In this document: positions 1-8,677 of the stretch, piece after piece
How positions within the stretch are numbered: position 1 is the first letter of the stretch
Layout of the letters: each line of letters starts with the position of its first letter
Source: Paraburkholderia sabiae
GTDB lineage: Bacteria > Pseudomonadota > Gammaproteobacteria > Burkholderiales > Burkholderiaceae
DNA: 64,000 bases
NCBI RefSeq assembly: GCF_030412785.1
Contig: NZ_CP125296.1
Coordinates: 2,108,001 to 2,172,000 of the forward strand
Direction: 5' to 3'
The notes under the pieces: model-generated
The model's input: only the letters and a program-made list of their open reading frames with translations
Told to the model about the DNA's origin: nothing
Database searches by the model: none
Translations under genes and position numbers: made by a program

Positions 1-332
1 GCTCCATTCACCGCCCATTGACGTTCGAACGCAGCGGACTCAAGACCATCGCCCAGTTGTGCAATGCCTGCATTCGGCAGCAGAAAATCGATAGCGCCGA
101 ATTGCCGTGCGCGCTCCGCAAGCGCAGCGAGATCGGCGCTTTCAGTCACATCGCCCTTGAGCCATTTGAGTCTCTCGCCATGCGTTGCTTGCAAGCTCTC
201 CAGTTCGCGCATGGTTCGGCTCATCGCCAGCACGCGCGCGCCGTTCTCCAGCAAGCGTTGCACAGTCGCGAGTCCAATGCCGGAACTTGCACCCGTCACG
301 ACAGCAGAGCGATTCTCGAATCCTTCAAACAT
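1..332 (-). CDS. SDR family oxidoreductase, N-terminal part
   Basis: This is the N-terminal portion of a short-chain dehydrogenase/reductase; its 3' end lies outside the window. Translation from the ATG at 332 begins MFEGFENRSAVVTGASSGIG, giving the TGxxxGIG dinucleotide-binding motif at residues 13-20, followed by a Rossmann alternation and an NAG motif near residue 90. The catalytic Tyr-Lys pair would lie beyond the window edge, so activity cannot be judged. It is on the same strand as the LysR gene at 537-1421, separated by about 200 bp that hold two nested palindromes. The substrate is unknown; the family is certain, the function is not. Confidence 0.85.
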   Translation of the reverse strand, partial: MFEGFENRSAVVTGASSGIGLATVQRLLENGARVLAMSRTMRELESLQATHGERLKWLKGDVTESADLAALAERARQFGAIDFLLPNAGIAQLGDGLESAAFERQWAVNG

Positions 333-469
333 GGTTCTTTCCTTTTCATTCGTCGATTTGTATTCTCTCGTCGTTCAGGCGCGATGTCGCACGTCACGAC
401 CTGCTTTACTACACAAGAATCGGGCCAAGGAAAGAACGCACTATTTACAAGGTTCTTGAATCGTAAGAT

Positions 470-508
470 GTCGAATCGACCTGAAGCGATTCGACTACTT
501 CAGTAGTC
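470..508. promoter_or_regulatory. Two overlapping palindromes upstream of the SDR gene
   Basis: GTCGAATCG (470-478) and CGATTCGAC (487-495) form a perfect 9-bp inverted repeat around an 8-nt spacer. Overlapping it, GACTACT (493-499) and AGTAGTC (502-508) form a perfect 7-bp inverted repeat around TC. They lie between the end of the LysR gene (537) and the start of the SDR gene (332), both on the minus strand. The pair could be a repressor operator for the SDR gene or a terminator for the LysR transcript. The absence of a T-run after the hairpin favours the operator reading. Confidence 0.45.
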
Positions 509-536
509 TTATCGACAAAGAAAAGAATGTTCTCCG

Positions 537-1421
537 CTATTTCGAAAGCGCGAGATGTTCCGCGATGAAGTCGATAAAGATCCTCGCGCGGGCAGGTATG
601 TTGCGCCCGAATGCATGAAGCGCCAGGACGGGAACCGACTGCAGCGGCACCTCCGGCAGTACGATCTGCAATCGGCCCTCATTCAGATCGCTCTGTACCG
701 TGGTTCGCAGAATCTGTGCGATACCGAGTCCACTCACAGCAGCCACTCGCATGGCGTCGCCGCTATCGGCGTCGAACATGCCTTCGACCGACAGCGTCTT
801 GCCGTCGGCGAAGACAATGGGAATTGCACGTCCATCGAGCCTGTAGCGCACATGGCGATGTGCTGCCAGTTCGGCGGCTGTGCGCGGCGCGCCGCATGCA
901 CGCAGATACGCGGGCGAAGCGACCAGCACCAGCGGCAGACTGACCATCCGTTGCGCGTATAAGCCGCTGTCCATCACGTGCCCCGCTCTGATCGCGATAT
1001 CGAAGCCCTCGCGAATGAGATCGACGTGACGATCGCTCACGCTGACTTCGAGCGCCAGCTCCGGATTGCGCGTCATCAAATCGCGCGTAATGGGCTCCAG
1101 CAACGTACGCCCCAGATCGCCGGGCATGCTCACACGCAATTTTCCGGCGGCGGTTGCAGGGGCTGCGAGAACCTGGTCCGCTTCTTCGAGACCGCGTATG
1201 AACGGCGCGACGCGTTCGTAGTACCTTTGCCCTTCGAGCGTGAGCACGAAAGCTCGCGTCGATCGCTGAAACAGCGTGACGCCTAGCCGCTTTTCCAGGC
1301 GCGCGACGCTTCTCGACACGGCAGACGGCGTCGTGCCCAGCGCGCGCGCTGCGGCGGTGAACGAACCGGCTTCGACGGCCCGCACGAATGCGGGCAAACC
1401 GCTAAATCTTTCGGATGACAT
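537..1421 (-). CDS. LysR family transcriptional regulator
   Basis: This 294-residue protein has the usual LysR length. The N-terminal winged helix-turn-helix (about residues 6-64) contains the typical pattern FVRAVEAGSFTAAARALGTT and a VSRSVARLEKRLG recognition helix region. A periplasmic-binding-protein-like effector domain follows (about 90-290). The gene is divergent from the SDR gene starting at 1532, with about 110 bp between them, the usual arrangement of a LysR activator and its target. It may control that SDR gene, the SDR gene at 1-332, or both. No effector can be named from the sequence. Confidence 0.93.
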   Translation of the reverse strand: MSSERFSGLPAFVRAVEAGSFTAAARALGTTPSAVSRSVARLEKRLGVTLFQRSTRAFVLTLEGQRYYERVAPFIRGLEEADQVLAAPATAAGKLRVSMPGDLGRTLLEPITRDLMTRNPELALEVSVSDRHVDLIREGFDIAIRAGHVMDSGLYAQRMVSLPLVLVASPAYLRACGAPRTAAELAAHRHVRYRLDGRAIPIVFADGKTLSVEGMFDADSGDAMRVAAVSGLGIAQILRTTVQSDLNEGRLQIVLPEVPLQSVPVLALHAFGRNIPARARIFIDFIAEHLALSK

Positions 1422-1531
1422 TGATGACCATTCGGCAAAACTGATAGCGCCGCTGCGCGACTGGAGCGGCTTCCGGCAGAACGCTACATTGAAGCCCTAC
1501 GCCATTGCGGCGGACGATTACGGAGAATGAA

Positions 1532-2281
1532 TTGAATCGACTCGCAAACAAAGTGGCCGTCGTGACGGGCGGCAATAGTGGAATCGGCTTGGCAACGGCC
1601 AGGCTGTTCGTCGCCGAGGGCGCGAACGTGGTAATCGTCGGACGTCGGGCCGATGCCGTGAATGCAGCCGCAGCCGAACTCGGCGATCGCGCAATCGGTT
1701 TGACGGGCGACATGGCGGACTCCGCGACACATGAGCGCGTCGCATCGCTGGTTGCAGAGCGGTTCGGCGGCGTCGACATTTATGTCGCGAATGCAGGCAC
1801 CAACACGATTGCGCCGTCCGACACGGTCAGCATCGAGTCATACGACGAGCATTTCGCCACGAATACCAAAGCGGTATTCTTCGGCGTTCAGAAGATTGCA
1901 CCGCATATGCGCGAAGGTGGCGCAATACTCTTGACGAGTTCGATTGCCAGCACGCGCGTATTCGACGGCCACGCCGTTTATGCCGGCACGAAGGCCGCAA
2001 TCGAAGCGTTCGCCCGCAGCTGGGCAATCGAGTTCAAGGCACGGCGCATTCGCGTCAACGTGATCAGTCCCGGTCCCGTCGACACACCGATTCTCGCCAA
2101 GCTCGGTATCGAATCCACCGACCGTCCTGCATTCGAGGCCGCGATCGCGAACAGCATTCCGCTTGGCCGCCTCGGTCAAGCGGACGAACTCGCGCGCGCC
2201 GCGCTTTTTCTCGTCAGCGACGAAGGCAGCTTCGTGAACGGTGTCAATCTGAAAGTGGACGGCGGCATGTCGCTGATATGA
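1532..2281 (+). CDS. SDR family oxidoreductase
   Basis: A 249-residue classical short-chain dehydrogenase, predicted to reduce or oxidise a small carbonyl/alcohol substrate with NAD(P). Seen motifs: TGGNSGIG at 12-19, NAG at 87-89, Ser136/137, and Y150-AGT-K154 as the catalytic YxxxK. The C-terminus VDGGMSLI is the typical SDR end. The start chosen is the TTG at 1532 because GGAG lies 6 nt upstream and the protein then begins right at the first beta-strand; an in-frame TTG at 1505 would add nine residues with no ribosome-binding site. It is divergent from the LysR gene at 537-1421 and probably its target. Substrate unknown. Confidence 0.92.
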   Translation: MNRLANKVAVVTGGNSGIGLATARLFVAEGANVVIVGRRADAVNAAAAELGDRAIGLTGDMADSATHERVASLVAERFGGVDIYVANAGTNTIAPSDTVSIESYDEHFATNTKAVFFGVQKIAPHMREGGAILLTSSIASTRVFDGHAVYAGTKAAIEAFARSWAIEFKARRIRVNVISPGPVDTPILAKLGIESTDRPAFEAAIANSIPLGRLGQADELARAALFLVSDEGSFVNGVNLKVDGGMSLI

Positions 2282-2303
2282 CCGACCGCGTCGCGTTCAA
2301 GGT

Positions 2304-2876
2304 TCACTCAGCGGCGCGGCGATACTTCGCAACGTACTTCGCCTGCGCAATGACCTTGCCGTGCATCTGGTAAGCGACGAGAGCCGGACTCGAAGCCGCC
2401 TTCACGTCGATACTCGGCACGGACAACGCCGACGCCGTGACGATGTATCGATGCGCGGTGCCTTGCGGCGGGCATGGTCCGCCGTATTTCGAGTCGCCGA
2501 AATCCGTCAACGTTTCGAGCGCGCCCGCGGGCAGCATGTTCGGATTTCCGGAAGCGCCCTTTTCAAGCGACGATTGCGTCGCCGGTATGTTGACGACTTC
2601 CCAATGCGTCCAGCCCAGACCGCCCGTCGGCGCATCGGGATCATGAATGTTCACGACGATGCTCTTCGTGCCCGGCGGAACATGCGTCCACGAAATGTGC
2701 GGCGAAACATTGTCGCCATGACAACCGAATCCGCCGTACACCTGTTCGTTCACGAACTGCCCACGACTCAGGCCATCGACCTTGATGGCAAACGGTTCGG
2801 CAACGGCGACAGCCGGTACGATCGACAGCAACAGCGACGCGCAGAGTGTCGCGCGAAAAAGGACGTTGGCTTTCAT
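2304..2876 (-). CDS. YbhB/YbcL family PEBP-like secreted protein
   Basis: A 190-residue protein of the phosphatidylethanolamine-binding protein / Raf kinase inhibitor-like family. It starts with a signal peptide (hydrophobic run ending near AVAVAEP, about residues 1-27), so it is likely periplasmic. Family signatures are visible: HDPDAPTGGLGWTHWEVVNI in the middle and the YGGPCPPQGTAHRY loop near residue 135-150. Bacterial members bind small anionic ligands but have no well-defined reaction. AAGGAG precedes the ATG at 2876. It is followed on the same strand, after about 100 bp, by nothing but the SDR gene end, so it is probably monocistronic or cotranscribed with the upstream flavoprotein gene. 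Confidence 0.93.
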   Translation of the reverse strand: MKANVLFRATLCASLLLSIVPAVAVAEPFAIKVDGLSRGQFVNEQVYGGFGCHGDNVSPHISWTHVPPGTKSIVVNIHDPDAPTGGLGWTHWEVVNIPATQSSLEKGASGNPNMLPAGALETLTDFGDSKYGGPCPPQGTAHRYIVTASALSVPSIDVKAASSPALVAYQMHGKVIAQAKYVAKYRRAAE

Positions 2877-2979
2877 GGTGCGCTCCTTCGAGGAGTGGAA
2901 CGTGCGATTTCCAGCATTGCAGATACGGCAGCAGCGCGTGATAGGGAACGTGCCGCTACCGCATTCGATGCAATACGTC

Positions 2980-4185
2980 CTAGCCGAACGACGCTTCCGG
3001 ATTGCCCGCCGCCAGCGCCTCCGCGCGATTCGGTGCGGGCGGATAGATCCACATCGTGTTGATCATCTGCTTGCGCGCCTTGCCTTCGGCGTGCGTCAGC
3101 TTCATCTGCCGATCCCAGCCTTCCGAATAGACAGCGCCCCACTCGCCGAGATCGACGCACGTCGCGTAGAACGGCTGCCGATACGTCAGCGTCGGAACGC
3201 CGAGCAGATCGGCGGCCACATTGTGACCGCCGAATTGCCCCATGATCATCGCGTGCTGACAGGACATCAGCGCGTAATGGCCGTCGTCGTCCGTCAGTGC
3301 GCGCGCGACGTCGCCTGCCACGAACACGTGGGGCGCTTCGGGCACGCGCAGATCCGCGGCCACTTCGGCGCGTCCCAGCGGATCGATATGCGACGACACC
3401 TGTGCCGCCAGCGGGCTCGCGCGCATGCCGCCCGCCCAGATCACCGTGCCCGCTTCGATGTGCTGGCCCGAAGCGGTGCGCACGCCTTGCGCATCGACGG
3501 ACACCACGCCCGATCCGAGTACCGTCTCGACACCCAGCTTCTCGAATGCGTCGGCAATGAAGGGACGCGGATTCGGGCCGAGATCCGGGCCGATCGTGTC
3601 TTGCGAGCCGATCACGACGACACGCACGTTGGCATCGGCACCGAATTTCTCGCGCAGGCGCTTCGGCAATTCCGTCGCGACTTCGATGCCCGTGAAGCCG
3701 CAGCCGACCACGGCGACCGTGTTGCGTGCCGGAGAAGCCGGCTGTTTCGCCAGTGCGTCGAGATGTCGGTCGAGTTCCACTGCGTCTTCGATGCGGTCCA
3801 CGGAGAACGCATGCTCGAGACCCGGAATCGGCGGACGGCTCAGCTTGCTGCCGCTCGTCAGCAGCAGGCGGTCGTACGCGAGCGAGTGCGTCTTCCCGTC
3901 GGCGGACACGACGCTGACCGTCTTGTCCTGAACGGAAATCGCATCGACGCTGCCCGCGACGAACTTCACGCCGATCGCGTCGAACAGCGGCAGCAACGGC
4001 GCGGCCATGTTTTGCGGCTCGGCTTCATACATCCGCGGACGGATCTGCAATTCGGGTTTCGGCGAGATCAGCGTGATTTCGACGTCGCTGCTCCGTACGC
4101 CCGCGCCATCGAGCACGCGAGCCGCGCCTAGTGCGCCCCACACGCCGGCGAAGCCGGCACCCACGATCAGGATCTTCTGCGACAT
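2980..4185 (-). CDS. FAD-dependent NAD(P)H dehydrogenase, NDH-2-like
   Basis: A 401-residue pyridine nucleotide-disulfide family flavoprotein resembling type II NADH dehydrogenases. GAGFAG at residues 8-13 binds FAD; a second GCGFTG motif in the middle (in VAVVGCGFTGIEVATELP) binds NAD(P)H; and HVFVAGDVA near residue 310 is the C-terminal FAD-contacting GD motif. No redox-active CxxC disulfide is seen, which fits NDH-2 rather than disulfide reductases. The start at 4185 places the first beta-strand immediately after the Met; a longer reading frame upstream encodes arginine-rich, unfamily-like sequence and was not used. Predicted to oxidise NAD(P)H and pass electrons to a quinone or other acceptor at the membrane face. 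Confidence 0.9.
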   Translation of the reverse strand: MSQKILIVGAGFAGVWGALGAARVLDGAGVRSSDVEITLISPKPELQIRPRMYEAEPQNMAAPLLPLFDAIGVKFVAGSVDAISVQDKTVSVVSADGKTHSLAYDRLLLTSGSKLSRPPIPGLEHAFSVDRIEDAVELDRHLDALAKQPASPARNTVAVVGCGFTGIEVATELPKRLREKFGADANVRVVVIGSQDTIGPDLGPNPRPFIADAFEKLGVETVLGSGVVSVDAQGVRTASGQHIEAGTVIWAGGMRASPLAAQVSSHIDPLGRAEVAADLRVPEAPHVFVAGDVARALTDDDGHYALMSCQHAMIMGQFGGHNVAADLLGVPTLTYRQPFYATCVDLGEWGAVYSEGWDRQMKLTHAEGKARKQMINTMWIYPPAPNRAEALAAGNPEASFG

Positions 4186-4438
4186 GATATTTGCCTTCGA
4201 TTTGAGAGTTGCGAAGCCGACGACGGTTGCCCGGACTCGTGACGAGCGGCACACGATCGACGCTGGAGACATCGCTTGTGCGACTATCGACGCAACGGAT
4301 TGTAGGTAGCGGCAACGCATGCCAGAAGCACCGCGCGCGTGTTCACCATGTTGTTCGCACGGCAACAATCGGCAAAGCAGAAGGAGGGAAACGGAACATG
4401 CGCCGGACTCGAAACGGCGTTCGAGCCGGCATGATGAA

Positions 4439-5341
4439 CTAGCGCGCGAATTCGGTGGCCTTCACGGCCTCGGCGAGATAATCGACGAATGAAGCGATAC
4501 GCGCCGATATCGCCGTGTTGCGATAGTAGACGGCATTGATGGGTTGCCGCACGTCCTGCGTCTGACGCGCAAGAAGTTGAACGAGGCGCCCTTCGCGACG
4601 GTCGCGGCCCGTCATGAAGTCCGATAGACAGACGATTCCCGCGCTCTCCAGCGCCAGTTGCCGCAACGTTTCACCGCTCGACGACGCGATGCTCGGCTCG
4701 ATCCGATACGGCTCGTTGTCCGCGCCGACAAGCGGCCACACATTCAGCGACTCGGGCTGCGTGAATCCGAGCAGCGAATGCCCGGCAAGATCGTCGACAC
4801 GTTTCGGCTGGCCGTGCGCCTTCAGATATTCCGGCGTCGCCAGCACGCGGATACGGCTGCTGCCCACGGGACGGCTGTGCAGCGTCGAATCCTTGAGTCG
4901 GCCGATACGAATTGCGACATCCGTACGCCGTTCGAGCAGATCGATGATGCCTTCGTTGCTGTTCAGTTCCAGTTCGACCTGCGGATAGCGCTCGCGATAA
5001 CCCGCCACCAGCGGCACGATCACGTGCAGCATGAACGGCGTCGCGGCATCGACGCGCAAACGTCCCGAAGGCCGCTCGCGCCGCGCGGCAAGCTGTTCTT
5101 CCGCGTTCTCCACGGCGTCGATGATGTCGCGCGCATTCTGCAAAAACGCCTTGCCTTCTTCCGTCAGTTCGAGACGCCGAGTGGTCCGGCGCAAGAGCGT
5201 GGTTTGCAGCTTCTCTTCGAGCCGCCCCAGCGTGCGGCTCGCGCCCGACACGGTCTGATCGAGTTGTTCGGCCGCAGCCGTGATCGAGCCCGTGTCGACC
5301 ACCGTGGCGAAGGTCTGCAATTCGTCGAGTGTGACTTTCAT
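4439..5341 (-). CDS. LysR family transcriptional regulator
   Basis: A 300-residue LysR regulator. The HTH lies at residues 1-60 (DELQTFATVVDTGSITAAAE; a recognition region containing TVSGASRTLGRLEEKL) and the substrate-binding domain at about 88-295. The start at 5341 is chosen because it gives the standard LysR N-terminus; an in-frame extension of 40 residues would run through the palindromic operator. It is divergent from the MFS gene at 5455 and the AKR/OYE/AKR genes behind it. Such LysR members commonly regulate themselves and an adjacent aldehyde/electrophile detoxification operon; that role here is inferred from position. Confidence 0.93.
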   Translation of the reverse strand: MKVTLDELQTFATVVDTGSITAAAEQLDQTVSGASRTLGRLEEKLQTTLLRRTTRRLELTEEGKAFLQNARDIIDAVENAEEQLAARRERPSGRLRVDAATPFMLHVIVPLVAGYRERYPQVELELNSNEGIIDLLERRTDVAIRIGRLKDSTLHSRPVGSSRIRVLATPEYLKAHGQPKRVDDLAGHSLLGFTQPESLNVWPLVGADNEPYRIEPSIASSSGETLRQLALESAGIVCLSDFMTGRDRREGRLVQLLARQTQDVRQPINAVYYRNTAISARIASFVDYLAEAVKATEFAR

Positions 5342-5343
5342 AC

Positions 5344-5358
5344 TTGATTTGAAATCAA
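5344..5358. promoter_or_regulatory. LysR-box palindrome
   Basis: TTGATTT-G-AAATCAA is a perfect 15-bp palindrome containing a T-N11-A core (T5345, A5357). It lies 3 bp from the LysR start codon and in the only gap between the divergent LysR and MFS genes. This is the expected position and form of a LysR recognition site. Binding here would cover the start region of the LysR gene itself, consistent with autoregulation. Confidence 0.6.
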
Positions 5359-5376
5359 AAGTGTTTCCTTTATAGA
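5349..5376 (+). promoter_or_regulatory. Candidate sigma-70 promoter for the MFS-AKR-OYE-AKR run
   Basis: TTGAAA (5349-5354) and TATAGA (5371-5376) are spaced by 16 bp on the plus strand, about 80 bp before the MFS start at 5455. The -35 element overlaps the right half of the 15-bp palindrome, so a bound LysR protein would touch the polymerase site directly. Confidence 0.45.
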
Positions 5377-5454
5377 CCAGTTTTTCTGCAAAAGTAAAGC
5401 CGGCACACTGCGTCCATCCGATCAAGCTTCCTTCAAGCCTTCTGACAGACGACC

Positions 5455-6660
5455 ATGCCACTTGCCCTTTTCGCGCTGACGCTCAGCGCCTTTGCAATCG
5501 GAACGACCGAATTCGTCATCGTCGGTCTCATTCCGACGATCGCCGCCGACCTCGGCGTCACGCTTCCTTCTGCCGGCTTGCTAGTCAGCCTGTACGCATT
5601 GAGCGTCGCCGTCGGCGCGCCGCTGTTGACCGCGCTCACGGGACGCGTGCCGCGCAAGACCTTGCTGATCGCGCTGATGGCACTATTCACGATCGGCAAT
5701 CTGGTGGCGTGGCGCGCGCCGTCGTATGAATCGCTTGTCGTTGCGCGCATTCTGACGGGGCTCGCGCACGGCGTGTTTTTCTCGGTCGGGTCGATCATCG
5801 CGACGACGCTCGTGCCGAAGGAAAAATCCGCGAGTGCGATTGCGACGATGTTCAGCGGCATGACGGTCGCGTTCGTCGCGGGCATTCCGCTCGGCACGTT
5901 CATCGGCCAGCACTTCGGCTGGCGCGCGACGTTCCTCGTAGTTGCGCTGTTCGGTGTCGTCGCGATGCTCGGTGCGCTGTTCTTCATGCCGAACAACCTG
6001 CCGCACAAGCGCCCTGCGCCGCTGCTTCAGCAGGCTCGTGTGATTGCGCATCCTAGCCTGTTGCTGGTGTACGCGATGACGGCTGTCGGTTACGGCGGCT
6101 CGCTGATCGCTTTCACGTTCATGGCGCCGATTCTCGAACAGATCACGGGATTCACGCCGTCGCAGGTCAGCATGGTGCTCGTCGCGTATGGCGTGTCCGT
6201 CGCCGTGGGCAACGTGTGGGGCGGCAAGCTCGCCGACGCGCTCGGTCCCGTCAAGGCGCTCAAGCGCATCTTCCTGCTGCTCGCAGCCGTACTGCTGGTG
6301 TTCACGTTCACGTCGCACAACCCGTGGCTCGCGGTTCTCACGATGCTCGCCTGGGGCGCCGTCGCGTTCGGCAACGTGCCCGGTCTTCAGGTCTACGTCG
6401 TCAAGCAGGCGCAGCAGGTTGCGCCGCAGGCAACGGATGTCGCAGCGGGATTCAACATCGCCGCGTTCAATCTCGGTGTGGCAGGCGGCTCGTCGCTGGG
6501 CGGCGTGATCGTCGCGCATCTCGGCCTCGGTCACACGCCGTGGATCGCCGCTGTCGTCACGCTGTTCGCATTCGCGCTGACTGCGTTGAGCGGCCGCTTC
6601 GATCGTCAGGCAGACATGCCCGAGCGCAACGCCGAAGAAGCCGTTGCAGTGACCCACTAA
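5455..6660 (+). CDS. MFS transporter, DHA1 family (YdhP/AraJ-like)
   Basis: A 401-residue inner-membrane transporter with about twelve hydrophobic segments, beginning directly with the first helix ([20 protein letters not shown]), a hallmark of the arabinose-efflux/DHA1 group. A motif-A-like loop, GRVPRK, lies between helices 2 and 3 at about residues 63-68. Members of this group are proton-driven exporters of drugs or metabolites. It is the first gene of a four-gene same-strand run (6699, 7547, 8678) whose enzymes reduce carbonyls and activated alkenes, so it may export a toxic aldehyde, quinone or reduction product. Substrate is inference only. Confidence 0.92.
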   Translation: MPLALFALTLSAFAIGTTEFVIVGLIPTIAADLGVTLPSAGLLVSLYALSVAVGAPLLTALTGRVPRKTLLIALMALFTIGNLVAWRAPSYESLVVARILTGLAHGVFFSVGSIIATTLVPKEKSASAIATMFSGMTVAFVAGIPLGTFIGQHFGWRATFLVVALFGVVAMLGALFFMPNNLPHKRPAPLLQQARVIAHPSLLLVYAMTAVGYGGSLIAFTFMAPILEQITGFTPSQVSMVLVAYGVSVAVGNVWGGKLADALGPVKALKRIFLLLAAVLLVFTFTSHNPWLAVLTMLAWGAVAFGNVPGLQVYVVKQAQQVAPQATDVAAGFNIAAFNLGVAGGSSLGGVIVAHLGLGHTPWIAAVVTLFAFALTALSGRFDRQADMPERNAEEAVAVTH

Positions 6661-6698
6661 ACACGCATTCGAACACTTTCAATCTGGAGAGCACTGTC

Positions 6699-7505
6699 AT
6701 GAATCACATTCCCGCATTCGGTCTCGGCACGTTTCGCCTGCAAGGTCAGGTCGTGATCGACTCCGTGCGCGCCGGTCTCGAACTCGGCTATCGCACGATC
6801 GACACCGCGCAGATCTACGGCAACGAAGCCGAAGTCGGCGAAGCGATTGCGGCGTCGGGCGTTGCACGCGACGAGCTGTTTCTGACGACGAAGATCTGGA
6901 CCGACAACTATTCGCGCGACAAGCTCGTTCCGAGCCTGAAAGAGAGTCTGACGAAGCTGCGCACGGATCGCGTCGACCTGACGCTCATTCACTGGCCTGC
7001 GCCCAACAACGGCGTGCCGCTCGACGAATTCATGAGCGCGCTGGCAGAAGCAAAAGCGCAAGGGCTCACGCGGCAGATCGGCATTTCCAACTTCAACATC
7101 GAACTGACGAAGCAGGCCATCGCCGTCGTCGGCAAGGAGAACATCGCGACCAATCAGATCGAACTGAGTCCCTATCTGCAGAACCGCAAGCTCGTCGACT
7201 TCCTCAACGCAGAAGGCATTCACGTCACGTCGTACATGACGCTCGCTTACGGAAAGGTGCTGAAGGATTCCGTTATCGGGCAGATCGCGAAACGTCACGA
7301 GGCCACGCCTGCACAGGTTGCGCTCGCGTGGGCGCTGCAACTGGGCTATTCGGTGATTCCGTCGTCGACGAAGCGCGAGAACCTTGCGAGCAACCTGCTC
7401 GCGCAACAGCTCGTGCTGACCGCCGACGACATGGCGCAAATCGCCGCGCTGGAGCGCAATGGACGCGAAGTGAATCCCGAAGGACTCGCGCCTTCGTGGG
7501 ACTAG
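6699..7505 (+). CDS. dkgB: Aldo/keto reductase, DkgB-like
   Basis: A 268-residue aldo/keto reductase. The catalytic tetrad is complete: D35, Y40, K65 and H98 (in [19 protein letters not shown] and LTLIHWP). The C-terminal SSTKREN motif binds the 2'-phosphate of NADPH. Length and sequence match the 2,5-diketo-D-gluconate reductase B group, which in practice also reduces methylglyoxal and other aldehydes. The ATG at 6699 was chosen over upstream in-frame codons because those overlap the MFS gene in a frame without family similarity. It lies 38 bp after the MFS gene and 41 bp before the old yellow enzyme gene, so cotranscription is likely. The symbol reflects similarity, not a test. Confidence 0.9.
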   Translation: MNHIPAFGLGTFRLQGQVVIDSVRAGLELGYRTIDTAQIYGNEAEVGEAIAASGVARDELFLTTKIWTDNYSRDKLVPSLKESLTKLRTDRVDLTLIHWPAPNNGVPLDEFMSALAEAKAQGLTRQIGISNFNIELTKQAIAVVGKENIATNQIELSPYLQNRKLVDFLNAEGIHVTSYMTLAYGKVLKDSVIGQIAKRHEATPAQVALAWALQLGYSVIPSSTKRENLASNLLAQQLVLTADDMAQIAALERNGREVNPEGLAPSWD

Positions 7506-7546
7506 CCGGACGCAGCACACGCAACCTCGACGCAAGGATTCCTGCC

Positions 7547-8665
7547 ATGAAGCACGACCCGCTTTTCGAACCTCTCACGCTCGGCGAGATCACGCTGCCT
7601 AACCGGATCGTGATGCCGCCGATGACGCGCTCGCGCGCCAGCCAGCCCGGCGACGAAGCCAACGATCTGATGGCCGCCTACTACGCGCAACGTGCCAGCG
7701 CCGGCCTGATCGTCAGCGAAGGCACTTACATCTCGCCGCTTGCGAAGGGCTACGCATGGACGCCCGGCATTTACACGCAGGCGCAGATCGACGGCTGGCG
7801 CAAGGTGACGACGGCCGTGCATCGGGCGGGCGGACGCATCTTCGCGCAACTGTGGCACGTCGGCCGACTGAGCCACACGAGTCTGCTCGGCGGCGCACAG
7901 CCGGTGTCGTCTTCCGCGCTTCAGGCCAACGGCGTCAACGTCTTCATCGCGAGCGCCGAAGGCGGCAACGTGCCGGGCTTCGTGCAGGCTTCCGAGCCGC
8001 GCGCGCTGAGCAAGGCGGATATCGCCGATGTCGTCGGTCAGTATCGCGACGCAGCCCGCAACGCGATGCTGGCAGGCTTCGACGGCGTCGAACTGCATGC
8101 GGCCAACGGCTATCTCGTCAATCAGTTCATCGATTCGAACGCCAACAACCGCACCGACGAATATGGCGGTTCGCTGGAAAACCGGCTGCGATTCCTGAAC
8201 GAAGTCACGCGCGCGCTCATCGACGGCACGGGTCACGCGCGCCGCGTCGGCATTCGCCTCGCGCCGCTGACGACGCTGAACGGTTGCGTCGACGCCGACC
8301 CCGAGACGACGTACATCGCGGCCGCGAAGATGCTCGGCGAAATCGGCGTCGCGTACATCCATATCGCGGAAGCCGATTGGGACGACGCGCCGCATATGCC
8401 CGTCGAATTCAAGCTGCGCTTGCGGCAAGCGTTTCCGGGCGTGCTGATCTACGCGGGCAAGTACACGGCCGGGCGCGCCCGCGAAGCGCTCGACGCGGGT
8501 TGGGCCGATCTGATTGCCTTCGGCCGCCCGTTCGTCGCGAATCCCGATCTGCCGCAGCGCCTGCGCGACGGCGCGGATCTGGCGCAGCATCATCGCGACA
8601 CGCTGTTCGGCGGCGGCGCACAAGGCCTCACCGACTATCCCGCTCTCACGGGCACCACTGACTGA
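7547..8665 (+). CDS. Old yellow enzyme family alkene reductase (NemA-like)
   Basis: A 372-residue FMN-dependent ene-reductase of the N-ethylmaleimide reductase type. The active-site set is present: H184 and N187 (LHAANGYL) to bind the electron-withdrawing group, Y189 as proton donor, T27 and Q101 as flavin contacts (MTRSR, QLWHVGRLS), and the YGGSLENRLRF phosphate-binding stretch. It reduces activated C=C bonds such as maleimides, enones or quinone-like electrophiles using NADPH. Sitting between two aldo/keto reductases in one transcription unit, it probably contributes to clearing reactive electrophiles. ATG at 7547 is preceded by AAGGA. Confidence 0.95.
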   Translation: MKHDPLFEPLTLGEITLPNRIVMPPMTRSRASQPGDEANDLMAAYYAQRASAGLIVSEGTYISPLAKGYAWTPGIYTQAQIDGWRKVTTAVHRAGGRIFAQLWHVGRLSHTSLLGGAQPVSSSALQANGVNVFIASAEGGNVPGFVQASEPRALSKADIADVVGQYRDAARNAMLAGFDGVELHAANGYLVNQFIDSNANNRTDEYGGSLENRLRFLNEVTRALIDGTGHARRVGIRLAPLTTLNGCVDADPETTYIAAAKMLGEIGVAYIHIAEADWDDAPHMPVEFKLRLRQAFPGVLIYAGKYTAGRAREALDAGWADLIAFGRPFVANPDLPQRLRDGADLAQHHRDTLFGGGAQGLTDYPALTGTTD

Positions 8666-8677
8666 CCAACGAACATC

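Noticed and set aside
4186..4368. N-terminal extension of the NDH-2-like gene to 4368
   Set aside because: The added 61 residues are unlike the family and would move the FAD motif far from the N-terminus; ATG 4185 fits better.
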